DNA of 64,000 bases from Treponema sp. GTDB taxonomy: Bacteria; Spirochaetota; Spirochaetia; Treponematales; Breznakiellaceae. Shown piece after piece: positions 27,366 through 34,919 of this stretch; within the stretch, counting starts at the first letter, position 1, and the number at the start of each line of letters is the position of its first letter. The notes beneath the pieces are model-generated. The model saw only the letters and a list, made by a program, of their open reading frames with translations. It did not search any database and was not told where the DNA came from. Where the stretch lies: contig JAIRRJ010000002.1 in assembly GCA_031256035.1 (NCBI GenBank), positions 1 through 64,000 on the forward strand, given 5' to 3'. The position numbers were made by a program, and so were the translations under genes.

Positions 27366-28550
27366 ATGGCAGAAAAAGCAGCCCAATTAACATCCCGTGA
27401 GCAGGAAATATTCAATTTGCTGCTTGACGGCAAGGTTCCTAAAGAAATCGCCAGCACTCTGACCATCAGCTACGATACCGTTCTGGATCATCAAAAAAAC
27501 CTTTACCGCAAGCTGGACGTACATAGCATTAAGGAACTTTTTGCCAAATATTCGGTAAAAAATGGGACTGGTTCACCGGCATCCATAGACAATTCCGCGC
27601 CTGTCAAAGAAACACTTGATGTAATAGCATCGCCAGAAAAACCTTATGTTGCCCGTTTTTATGATAATGCCGTATTTAATCCGACAAGCACATGGCAGCA
27701 TTACATTATCCCACCCTTTTCCCATACCGATCATATAACTGCGGGTGAGAGTTATATTTTGTTCTATTCTTTTACGTCAGATGTAGATTTTGGAATGTTA
27801 CTCGTTCACCTTGTGGATCATACGGCTGAAGCGGATTTTTTTACGCTGCTTTGCCCTTCGGCAAGGCCGATAACCAATGGCAAAGCAAATACGCCGTACA
27901 GCGGTTCTATAACATTTTTGGCAGTGAAAACCTCAAGCAGCGCAAAACATACCGCAAGTGCGTTGTTTATAGATATTCAATCCGATGCAAAAATACCGCC
28001 GGTCTTTACTTTTACCCGGTTTGATTTTGTAAAAAAAGAATCAAAGGAAAATGAACCGTTAATAACGCCCGCTGTTTTTACCAAAGTGTTTACCTATAAC
28101 GATAACCTTGGTTCACACAATAGCCTAACAGAAGAAATTGAGGACATCAGGGGACAGTACATTAAAACTTATAAAATCTCAGGGATATTGTTGCCTGTTG
28201 CTGGCGCTCATGCCGGACTTGTTTTCTTTCCCGATTCATCTACACATGAAATAATGAAAAAAATGTCTTCTTTCTCATTAACGGTTTTAGGAGATGGAAA
28301 CAGCTATGAAATAGGAGTAACAACAACCGAGAGCAGAACAGAAGGCGGTAATAACCATTATCGCAAGTTAATAACTCCCCCAAATAATGAGCTTTCTACC
28401 GTGACGGTTTATCTCAATGAGCTTGCTCAGGCATTCCATTTTGGTAAACCGGTGCCGTTTATTCAGGATAATGTTGAGTATTTTCAAATTGACGTCCATT
28501 CTAACAAAGAATTTAATCTGAAGGTCTGGGATATAAAGTTTACCCAGTAA
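27366..28550 (+). CDS. LuxR-type HTH protein with C-terminal CIA30-like/carbohydrate-binding-like domain
   Basis: Residues 8-58 form a GerE/LuxR helix-turn-helix (LTSREQEIFNLLLDGKVPKEIASTL...LYRKLDVHS). Instead of a receiver or PAS domain, about 330 residues of beta-rich sequence follow. The last 95 residues (LTVLGDGNSYEIGVTTTE...KVWDIKF) match in pattern the C-terminal domain of the secreted protein at 29129-30196. There is no signal peptide or membrane segment, so this copy is cytoplasmic. A ligand-sensing regulator is plausible; the ligand is unknown. Confidence 0.65.
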   Translation: MAEKAAQLTSREQEIFNLLLDGKVPKEIASTLTISYDTVLDHQKNLYRKLDVHSIKELFAKYSVKNGTGSPASIDNSAPVKETLDVIASPEKPYVARFYDNAVFNPTSTWQHYIIPPFSHTDHITAGESYILFYSFTSDVDFGMLLVHLVDHTAEADFFTLLCPSARPITNGKANTPYSGSITFLAVKTSSSAKHTASALFIDIQSDAKIPPVFTFTRFDFVKKESKENEPLITPAVFTKVFTYNDNLGSHNSLTEEIEDIRGQYIKTYKISGILLPVAGAHAGLVFFPDSSTHEIMKKMSSFSLTVLGDGNSYEIGVTTTESRTEGGNNHYRKLITPPNNELSTVTVYLNELAQAFHFGKPVPFIQDNVEYFQIDVHSNKEFNLKVWDIKFTQ

Positions 28551-28567
28551 TGAAGGGTATCAATGCC

Positions 28568-28673
28568 GCAGGGCAAGCCCTGCACCCGTCGCCTGCGGCG
28601 ACTTCCGCGGCAAGCCGCGGGGTATTAAACCCTTCGTTTCCTCACTCGCTCGGTCATATCTGTGCAAGCACAG
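28568..28673. repeat. Cluster of short palindromes with shared centre
   Basis: Palindromes with two- or three-base centres follow each other: GCAGGGC-AA-GCCCTGC (28568-28583), GTCGCC-TGC-GGCGAC (28588-28602), CCGCGGC-AA-GCCGCGG (28605-28620) and CTGTGC-AA-GCACAG (28660-28673). Three share the centre GCAAGC. A related GC-rich dyad cluster with a CGCTTCGTTG segment lies at 30219-30297. These look like REP-type intergenic elements. Confidence 0.6.
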
Positions 28674-28776
28674 CCGCGACTCTCGCTTCGTTCGTCAATA
28701 ACCCCCCAAAATTCCCCTAGAAATCCCCCAAATCTTGTGGTAGGTAAAAACGCTTTTTGCGCTATAAATTCTTTAC

Positions 28777-29079
28777 ATGAGCTTGCCGCTTACACGGAAA
28801 TCTACTGACCGTTCCGGTACGGAACAGTTTGCGTTCAGCTTCTTTTGCGACCGCTGCGGCAAAGAATGGCGGAGCGAGACGCTGCCTTTCAATTACGGGT
28901 ATTTTACCGCCATTGAGAATGACATAGCCCGGCAGTTCCTGTGGGCGCACGAACACAAGGCGGCGTTTGAGCAGGCAAACCTTGACGCCCGCTTTCAATA
29001 CAACCTGTGTCCGGTGTGCGGCAAGAGGGTATGTAACGATTGTCTCTGCAATAGAGATGTGTGTAAGGATTGCAATTAG
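28777..29079 (+). CDS. Small zinc-ribbon protein, 100 aa
   Basis: The protein has a CDRCG knuckle (about residues 24-28) and a cysteine-dense C-terminus with CPVCGKRVC, CNDCLC and CKDC, which can hold two zinc ions. No function is recognised. No Shine-Dalgarno is visible before ATG 28777; a TATAAATT box lies eight bases upstream, so this may be another leaderless message, though the -35 region is weak. Confidence 0.6.
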   Translation: MSLPLTRKSTDRSGTEQFAFSFFCDRCGKEWRSETLPFNYGYFTAIENDIARQFLWAHEHKAAFEQANLDARFQYNLCPVCGKRVCNDCLCNRDVCKDCN

Positions 29080-29128
29080 AAGAAATCAGCCCTTTTGGGA
29101 GGATATATTTTGTTAGAGGAGTTTTGAA

Positions 29129-30196
29129 ATGAAAAGATTTGTTGTGATTTGCATTCTTGCTGTTTTCATCCCGATGTTCGCTTTTGCCCAGTCTGCCGTT
29201 ACCATTGATACTGCGTTAAGAAATTCGACCCAGTATCTTAACACCAGGATTCCCGCCAAAACAAAGGTTGTCGTCCTTAACTTTACATCAGACTGGCCTA
29301 AGCTGTCGGATTACATCATCGAAGAGTTGATCGGCTATATCGTAAACGACGGGGAGTTCGCTGTGGTTGACCGTGCGAACCTTGAATCAATCCGCAAGGA
29401 ATTGAATTTCCAGTTGTCGGGGGATGTAAGCGATGAAACTGCGCAGTCCATCGGAAAAATGCTTGGGGCGCAGACAATAATATCAGGCTCGATCACGACA
29501 ATTGGCAGCGCGTACCGGCTGCGCATCAGGGCAATATCGGTGGAGTCCGCTCAGATAGTGGGGATGCAGAATGTCGATGTAGCGCAGGATGCCCGCCTTG
29601 CCGCGTTGACCGGGACTGCTTATGTTGCCGGGACTTCTACGACGACAACAACTGCCCGTCCTGCAACAACAACTACTACATCAACACCGGCTACAACTGC
29701 CCCAAGCGGCTTCATAGTAATTCCCGCCGCGTGGATTAATAATTCAGGGCAGGGGAACGCAACTGTGAATATGAGCGTAGGCAGGGAAAATATTGGCGGT
29801 CAGGACAGAGACGTATTAACTGTTGATGTATCTATCAATAAGGGGAGTGGTTTTAAATACGGTCAGGTTTTAATGGAAGATCGGACAGCAATGCAGCAGC
29901 TGCGGAAAGCAACCGGTGTGCGGTTTAAGGCATTGGGCGATGGAAAAAGTTGGCTATTAGGTTTTGCAACAGATGAGACAAAGGTCGATCATTGCCATTA
30001 TCAAGCAACGATAGCAACCAAAAAAGGCAGTGTTGTTGTGATAGATATTCCCCTTTCTAAATTGAAGCAGCCTACGTGGGGCAAGAAGCAAACATTTTAC
30101 AAGAACAACTTGGATTTTTTGGTTCTTCAACATCCCAATGATAATGCGGCAGCCTCAACCGCTTCGATAAAGGTTTTTGATTTTGAGATTTATTGA
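29129..30196 (+). CDS. Secreted LpoB/CsgG-like protein with CIA30-like C-terminal domain
   Basis: A signal peptide (residues 1-20, ending FAFA-Q) precedes a domain of about 140 residues resembling LpoB/CsgG-type periplasmic proteins (KVVVLNFTSDWPKLSDYIIEEL, FAVVDRANLESIRKELNFQLSG, GKMLGAQTIISGSI). A Thr/Pro/Ala-rich linker (about 168-192) leads to a beta domain (FKALGDGKSWLLGFATDE...IPLSKLKQPTWGKK) shared with the LuxR-type protein at 27366. There is no lipobox. A paralogue of the first domain lies at 32163. The role is unknown; envelope sensing or wall-synthesis regulation is possible. Confidence 0.65.
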   Translation: MKRFVVICILAVFIPMFAFAQSAVTIDTALRNSTQYLNTRIPAKTKVVVLNFTSDWPKLSDYIIEELIGYIVNDGEFAVVDRANLESIRKELNFQLSGDVSDETAQSIGKMLGAQTIISGSITTIGSAYRLRIRAISVESAQIVGMQNVDVAQDARLAALTGTAYVAGTSTTTTTARPATTTTTSTPATTAPSGFIVIPAAWINNSGQGNATVNMSVGRENIGGQDRDVLTVDVSINKGSGFKYGQVLMEDRTAMQQLRKATGVRFKALGDGKSWLLGFATDETKVDHCHYQATIATKKGSVVVIDIPLSKLKQPTWGKKQTFYKNNLDFLVLQHPNDNAAASTASIKVFDFEIY

Positions 30197-30313
30197 CGAA
30201 ACGTAACCGCAAAAGGAGTAATCGCCGCCGTTGGCGGCGGTGCCACAGTAGTGGCGCGATTAACTTCGTCGCTTCGTTGCTGTGCAACGCCGCGACATAA
30301 ATAGGAGTTTTGA

Positions 30314-30604
30314 ATGAAAAAGACAAACAAAGTATTGGCAATTATTGCTCTTGTTGCGGCAATCGGAATCACAGTAGCGGCTTGCGGCGGAGGCAGTAGC
30401 GACCCAAAAGCACTGGCAAAGGAAGGCATTGCTCTTATGCAGGAAATGGAAAAACTGTATGAGCAGGGCAAAATGGACAATCCATCAGACCCGGCAGTGG
30501 TGTCACATACAAAAAAGACAAATGCCTTAAACGAAAAAGTTGCAAAATTGTCTGATGCAGATCGAAAGATCATGGAAGATGAGTTAGAGAGACTGTTCAA
30601 GTAA
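30314..30604 (+). CDS. Small lipoprotein, 96 aa
   Basis: A lipoprotein signal peptide ends in the lipobox VAAC (cysteine at about residue 24), followed by GGGSSDPKALAKEGIALM and a charged helical body of about 65 residues. No function is recognised. It has a clear ribosome-binding site (AGGAG) and is followed by a strong hairpin. Confidence 0.65.
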   Translation: MKKTNKVLAIIALVAAIGITVAACGGGSSDPKALAKEGIALMQEMEKLYEQGKMDNPSDPAVVSHTKKTNALNEKVAKLSDADRKIMEDELERLFK

Positions 30605-30615
30605 CAGTAAAACCG

Positions 30616-30657
30616 TAACCGCTTGCCACAGACCTTCCTCCATGCGGCAAGCGGTTA
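30616..30657 (+). terminator. Strong hairpin after the lipoprotein gene
   Basis: TAACCGCTTGCC (30616-30627) and GGCAAGCGGTTA (30646-30657) form a perfect 12-bp stem with an 18-base loop, followed by TTT. It probably ends or attenuates the lipoprotein transcript. Confidence 0.55.
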
Positions 30658-30742
30658 TTTGGAAATTGAACATTACCACCCCTTGTGGGCTGTAAATAAA
30701 TATTTGTCGTGTGGCGACACTAAAACCACAAAGGAGAATTAT

Positions 30743-32059
30743 ATGGCAATTCGAGGTGAAGACGGTAATTTGTATAACAGTCAGGTTGATGCAGATGCAA
30801 AAATGAACGCAATAGGAAGCAGCAGCAGCGGCGGCGGTATAACGGGCGCCGGAAGCGCGGTATTTGCAGGGGCGGCGACATTACCAATATTAATAGCATT
30901 ATTTCTTCCGGGTCTTCTTGCGAAGGTTTTTGATTGGATCGTAATGTTGTTACTTGCGATTGGGACTGCCGGGAGAGTAATATTATCACTGTTAATGGGA
31001 TTGGTATTCAGCGGGATTGTGCTCTATCACCTGCAGAAAAACTTTCCGGTTTTTAAATTTTTTGGTGATATTGGCTTGGTACTGCTTTTTCTTTTCAGTA
31101 TCTTTGTATTAGCGGTTACTGTATGGATCTATTGTTCGCATTACTTTACCTTACAGGCGATGCTTGTTAAGAATATAGAAACGACAGGGAAGATCAGCAT
31201 ATTTGTAAAGCCCTTCGCCATTGCATTTTACGGATCCGTTTTAACGTTAATCTTTTACCAGATATTTAAATTACCATATACCGTATTTTGGATTTCACTT
31301 ATCGCAAGCGCTATCTTTTACATCTACCAAAGTTTCTCGGTACGGGCTGCCGCCAAAGAAGAAAAAAAGAGCGTTGGATTACACCCCAAAGGTTTGATAA
31401 TTACGGTTATTATTGCGGGAGTAATCCCATTTGGTTTTACAGGTATTGCCGCGAAAGTAAACGCAGATGTTAATGCGAGCGGCGGTTTCCGTACTTTTTT
31501 AACCGAAGCAAAAGATGGGATAATCATTCAGGAATACACAGGTAAAGACGGCAATGTGGTAATTCCTGATACGATAAAAGGCTTGCCCGTAGTGGGAGTA
31601 ACCCGTCTTTTAAGCGACCGCTCAGAAGTTATCATTGAACAGGTTACCTTTCCAGATACCTTAAAACTCATAGGGTCTGGTTTTTCAAATAGGCATGAAC
31701 TAATGCTCATAACATCTATCGTCATACCGGAAGGAGTTACGGATATTGATAATCGTGCATTCAGCAACTGCAAAAACCTTACATCGGTAACACTGCCGAA
31801 AAGCATTAAAAGAATAGGCGAGTCGGCATTTGGAGATTGCACATCGCTGACCGATGTAAAGATACCACCCGGTTGCGAGATAAGTTACGGTTTATACTTT
31901 GATCCTCCGGTTTATCGTATCAATGATATGGACAAACGTTTCAGTGAGGGACAGAAGAAAACGGGAACGACAAATTGGTTTTCTTTCAGAGGCTGTAGCA
32001 AACTGTCCGCCGCTTCTCGGCAGGCGATAAAGAATTCGGGCTATAAAGGCGAATTCTAA
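30743..32059 (+). CDS. Membrane protein with C-terminal BspA-like leucine-rich repeats
   Basis: From ATG 30743 (ribosome-binding site AAAGGAG) the 438-aa protein has a Gly/Ser-rich start, several membrane segments between about residues 45 and 235, and a C-terminal region with LRR_5/BspA-type repeats (ITSIVIPEGVTDIDNRAFSNCKNLTSVTLPKSIKRIGESAFGDC is one run, broken here for length as successive motifs). BspA-type repeats usually bind proteins or surfaces and are common in treponemes; fusion to a multi-pass membrane part is less common. Function unknown. Confidence 0.6.
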   Translation: MAIRGEDGNLYNSQVDADAKMNAIGSSSSGGGITGAGSAVFAGAATLPILIALFLPGLLAKVFDWIVMLLLAIGTAGRVILSLLMGLVFSGIVLYHLQKNFPVFKFFGDIGLVLLFLFSIFVLAVTVWIYCSHYFTLQAMLVKNIETTGKISIFVKPFAIAFYGSVLTLIFYQIFKLPYTVFWISLIASAIFYIYQSFSVRAAAKEEKKSVGLHPKGLIITVIIAGVIPFGFTGIAAKVNADVNASGGFRTFLTEAKDGIIIQEYTGKDGNVVIPDTIKGLPVVGVTRLLSDRSEVIIEQVTFPDTLKLIGSGFSNRHELMLITSIVIPEGVTDIDNRAFSNCKNLTSVTLPKSIKRIGESAFGDCTSLTDVKIPPGCEISYGLYFDPPVYRINDMDKRFSEGQKKTGTTNWFSFRGCSKLSAASRQAIKNSGYKGEF

Positions 32060-32085
32060 GAAATCTTATTAAGGAGAGAGAAATC

Positions 32086-32160
32086 ATGGCAAACGTAGGG
32101 GAGATTTGTATGAAAATGATAACGCAAGAGTGTCAGTCACTGTTTTTAAAAGGAGAGTAA
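32086..32160 (+). CDS. Mini-ORF upstream of the LpoB-like lipoprotein (24 aa)
   Basis: AAGGAGAGAG precedes an ATG that opens 24 codons (MANVGEICMKMITQECQ...) and stops within the ribosome-binding site of the lipoprotein gene at 32163. It could be a leader peptide or a remnant. It is not similar to the flagellar mini-ORFs. Confidence 0.3.
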   Translation: MANVGEICMKMITQECQSLFLKGE

Positions 32161-32162
32161 AA

Positions 32163-33200
32163 ATGAAAAACAAACATTTTTCACTGTTAATTGTTCTCTG
32201 TTCATTGTTGATTGTTTTCTACGCCTGTGCCACCACCCCCACCGCATCAGACGACCTTGACGTAGCAATCCGCGACACATCGGACTATCTCAACGACAAT
32301 ATCCCCACAGGAAACAAGATCGTTATCCTCAACATACAGTCCGATTACACCGGCCTGTCCGAATACATCATTGACGAACTCATCGCCAACGCCGTGAACG
32401 ATAAAGTTTTTTCCGTAGTGGATCGGGCGCAACTAGATCAAATCCGCATGGAGTTAAATTTCCAGTTATCAGGAGAAGTAGACGACAAATCAGCCCTTGA
32501 AATCGGAAAATTCCTCGGAGCGCAGACAATCGTATCAGGCGCAATCAGCCCCCTTGCCGATCGCCACCGCCTGCGCATCCGCGCCCTCAATGTCGAAACC
32601 GCCGTAGTGCAGGGACAGTACAACCGCAACATCAACCCAAGCAAAACCATAACTGCATTATTGAAAGACGGAAAATCCAGCTCCCCGCACGGGAGTAATA
32701 CCGCTTCGTATGGAACAGCAAGCTCCAAACAGGGGATCACCGCAACCACCAACGACACTGGCAGTAACAGCCAAACAACACAACTGCAAGGGTCGCAGGC
32801 ACAGCAGCTAACAGGAATGAAAAACGGTACATATACCTTATGGCCAAGACCGAGGGCAACGCAGGCAGGATTACCAATCAATTTTTATTTTGCACAGATC
32901 GTAGCATCCAATGACTATATTGTGTTTTTCTTTGCACGAAATGCACAAGGCGATTTTTCAAACGGACACAACGGCTTTTGGGAATTTTCACATTTCACCT
33001 TACAAGACCTTGACACCCCTTCACGTTTTTACAAACCAGTGCAGTCAAATCACAGCGGCAACGGCATGGGAACAATCTGGACAATGTCATTCAAACGCTT
33101 CACCGCAACACGTTTTCAAATCACCGCTAATGGCGCATATCCATACGGTCCGGAACCAATAGTCTGGGAAGAAATAAACATCGGCGAACCGGACAAATGA
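32163..33200 (+). CDS. LpoB/CsgG-like lipoprotein
   Basis: Starting at ATG 32163 (AAAAGGAGAG), the 345-aa protein has a lipobox FYAC at about residue 21. The following domain is a close paralogue of the one at 29129: KIVILNIQSDYTGLSEYIIDEL, FSVVDRAQLDQIRMELNFQLSG and GKFLGAQTIVSGAI. The rest differs: a Ser/Gln-rich linker (about 175-220) and a beta-rich C-terminal domain that I do not recognise. It ends 10 bases before the FliM-like gene. Confidence 0.65.
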   Translation: MKNKHFSLLIVLCSLLIVFYACATTPTASDDLDVAIRDTSDYLNDNIPTGNKIVILNIQSDYTGLSEYIIDELIANAVNDKVFSVVDRAQLDQIRMELNFQLSGEVDDKSALEIGKFLGAQTIVSGAISPLADRHRLRIRALNVETAVVQGQYNRNINPSKTITALLKDGKSSSPHGSNTASYGTASSKQGITATTNDTGSNSQTTQLQGSQAQQLTGMKNGTYTLWPRPRATQAGLPINFYFAQIVASNDYIVFFFARNAQGDFSNGHNGFWEFSHFTLQDLDTPSRFYKPVQSNHSGNGMGTIWTMSFKRFTATRFQITANGAYPYGPEPIVWEEINIGEPDK

Positions 33201-33210
33201 GGGTAAACGC

Positions 33211-33969
33211 ATGAGTGATGGCGCTCTTCCGCAAGATGAAATTGACGCACTGCTTGCCGGCGTAGATGTCGCGCTTTCCGGCGGCAAAAAAGAGACAAAA
33301 GGTTCCGGCATGAATGTTCTTTCACAGGATGAAATAGGCCTGTTGTTAAATGCCATAAATACCGCCGGAAAAGAAGAATCTGCCGATGGCAATACAGACG
33401 AACGCCCGAATAAATTTTCCCGGGAACATCTCCGTGAAATTTCACTAATACATGAAAAATTCGCATCGTTAGCAGCCAAAAGCCTTTCTATCAAACTTCA
33501 AAGAACAGTCAAGATGACCGTAGCTTCGGTTGATCAGCTTTACATGGGAGAATTTATCCGCTCAATACCTGCACCCACTACCCTGGGGGTTATCAGCATG
33601 AAACCGCTGATTGGCGGCGCGGTACTGGAAATGGACCCCCCAATCACCTTCGCCATTATTGACAAAATTTGCTGCAGCGATGTTGTATCATCAAAGTCGT
33701 GGCGTGAATTAACCGATAACGATAAATTCATCATGACAAAATTCTACGCCGGCTTATTGGATGATCTTCGGGACGCATGGTATAGAATAATAGACTTAAA
33801 ACCCCGGTTAGAAGACAAGATAGAGACCGATCCCCGTTTCATCAGAATTGCTCCCCCTTCTGAATGGGTGGCGCTGGTAACATTGGAAGCAAATATAAAT
33901 GACGCGGAAGGAATGTTAAATTTATGTATTCCCCATCCTGTTATTGAGCCGGTTTTGGAAAAGTTATAG
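33211..33969 (+). CDS. Truncated FliM paralogue with two CheY-binding-type motifs
   Basis: Two copies of the FliM N-terminal motif are present: LPQDEIDALLAGV (about residues 6-18) and LSQDEIGLLLNAI (about 37-49). The FliM middle domain follows (KFSREHLREISLIHEKFASLAAKSL, SVDQLYMGEFIRSIPAPTTL, VLEMDPPITFAIIDKI), ending at IPHPVIEPVLEKL. The C-terminal SpoA/FliN-like domain that anchors FliM in the switch is missing, and the break falls at the domain boundary. It lies outside the flagellar run. It may be a soluble CheY-P-binding modulator or a relic. Confidence 0.75.
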   Translation: MSDGALPQDEIDALLAGVDVALSGGKKETKGSGMNVLSQDEIGLLLNAINTAGKEESADGNTDERPNKFSREHLREISLIHEKFASLAAKSLSIKLQRTVKMTVASVDQLYMGEFIRSIPAPTTLGVISMKPLIGGAVLEMDPPITFAIIDKICCSDVVSSKSWRELTDNDKFIMTKFYAGLLDDLRDAWYRIIDLKPRLEDKIETDPRFIRIAPPSEWVALVTLEANINDAEGMLNLCIPHPVIEPVLEKL

Positions 33970-34015
33970 ATGTTTGGGTAACAGTCAATTTTTGGTAATC
34001 ATGGACTTTGGAAAT

Positions 34016-34049
34016 AAGGAGTAAGCATGAACAGAAAACAATTAAGCGG
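34016..34049 (+). repeat. 34-bp direct repeat, left copy, flanking a TA-like cassette
   Basis: The segment holding AAGGAGTAAGC and the first codons ATGAACAGAAAACAATTAAG matches 34573-34606 with one mismatch. Here the frame soon ends, so this is a broken copy of the 5' end of the gene at 34584. Confidence 0.85.
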
Positions 34050-34275
34050 AAGCGGCTACAATTTCCTTACGCACCATGTTGGCAATAACTTCGGCGGGGG
34101 ACTGGCGTAACACTTCAGCCTGGGAACTTATATATTCAGCTGTTATACGGTCGAGGGACGCAAGCAGATCGCGCTGACGGGTAAAAAAACCGCCTGCCCC
34201 GTGCTTCAGAGGCGGTGTGGTTTTTGTCCACAGTTCGTCCAAAGCGTCAGCCTCTTCTTCGGTCATTCTCGCCAT
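34042..34275 (-). CDS. Putative antitoxin of a type II TA-like pair
   Basis: The 77-aa protein begins MARMTEEEADALDELWT and ends in a helical region ITAEYISSQAEVLRQSPAEVIANMVRKEI, resembling small antitoxins of treponemal toxin-antitoxin pairs with a C-terminal DNA-binding helix pair. It lies nine bases downstream of the 84-aa partner and both are minus-strand, against the surrounding direction. The call rests on layout and remembered family resemblance. Confidence 0.5.
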   Translation of the reverse strand: MARMTEEEADALDELWTKTTPPLKHGAGGFFTRQRDLLASLDRITAEYISSQAEVLRQSPAEVIANMVRKEIVAASA

Positions 34276-34284
34276 AATTACCTC

Positions 34285-34539
34285 CTACAAACCTGCAAGG
34301 GTGCGCCAGACTTTCCGGCACTTCATCGCATGAAATACATTGATACGCTGTTCGTCAATCATATTATACATAATTTCCAGCAGCCTGCGGCAGGTATCAA
34401 ATCCTATGATCAAATGCTTGTTATCACCATCATCAATTTGTTCTTCAAAAATAAAATATCTGATGGCATGGCGTATATCCGCCTCACTGAAACCATGTTT
34501 GAAAGCAGATTCGTTGAACTCAATATCATTCTCAAACAC
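34285..34539 (-). CDS. Putative toxin of a type II TA-like pair
   Basis: The 84-aa protein reads NDIEFNESAFKHGFSEADIRHAI...DNKHLIIGFDTCRRLLEIMYN...INVFHAMKCRKVW. Proteins with the pattern ExAFKHG...LLIGFD...LLEIMYN...FHAMKCR are common small treponemal and bacterial TA-associated proteins with a RelE/BrnT-like fold suspected. It is the first gene of the pair. Activity is not established. Confidence 0.55.
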   Translation of the reverse strand: MFENDIEFNESAFKHGFSEADIRHAIRYFIFEEQIDDGDNKHLIIGFDTCRRLLEIMYNMIDEQRINVFHAMKCRKVWRTLAGL

Positions 34540-34572
34540 ATTATAAACTTATACTTTTTTTAACAGATTGTC

Positions 34573-34606
34573 AAGGAGTAAACATGAACAGAAAACAATT
34601 AAGCGG
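34573..34606 (+). repeat. 34-bp direct repeat, right copy
   Basis: This copy, AAGGAGTAAAC then the start of the gene at 34584, differs from 34016-34049 at one base. The two copies bracket 523 bases that contain only the minus-strand TA-like pair. Confidence 0.85.
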
Positions 34607-34870
34607 CAAGTTCACAGAATTAACCAGATTGATAATGGCATTTGCCAATAAGACAAAAAACGACAGACTTCCCCCGTGCTCAAAGCGGCGGACAGAGTTG
34701 TTAAACTGTATAAAGAAGAGAATGTTAAAGAAATACCTGAGGGCGTTCCCGATTTTGCAAGAAAGGAAATCATAAACGCTCCCGAAGATGCGTTTGTCGG
34801 AGTTGGCAGCGCAAAAATGGCTTCAATGCCTATGTCCATGACTATGGCTGCAAAAGTAAATAGCGCCTGA
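34584..34870 (+). pseudogene. Small gene with a frameshift at a C-run
   Basis: Two overlapping frames together make one 95-aa protein: MNRKQLSGKFTELTRLIMAF... in the first frame and VLKAADRVVKLYKEENVKEI...MTMAAKVNSA in the second. The switch falls at CCCCC (about 34670-34675); one extra C would give a single open frame. It may be a disrupted gene, a sequencing error, or a -1 frameshift site. The family is not recognised. Confidence 0.6.
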
Positions 34871-34884
34871 CGCCGATTGGAGTA

Positions 34885-34913
34885 TTGGTTTTATTTATTT
34901 TTTCCGGTACAAT
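34885..34913 (+). promoter_or_regulatory. Promoter giving a leaderless M16 peptidase mRNA
   Basis: TTGGTT (34885-34890), exactly 17 bases, then TACAAT (34908-34913), then six bases to ATG 34920. No ribosome-binding site precedes the ATG, so the transcript is predicted to start at the codon. Confidence 0.65.
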
Positions 34914-34919
34914 CAAACC

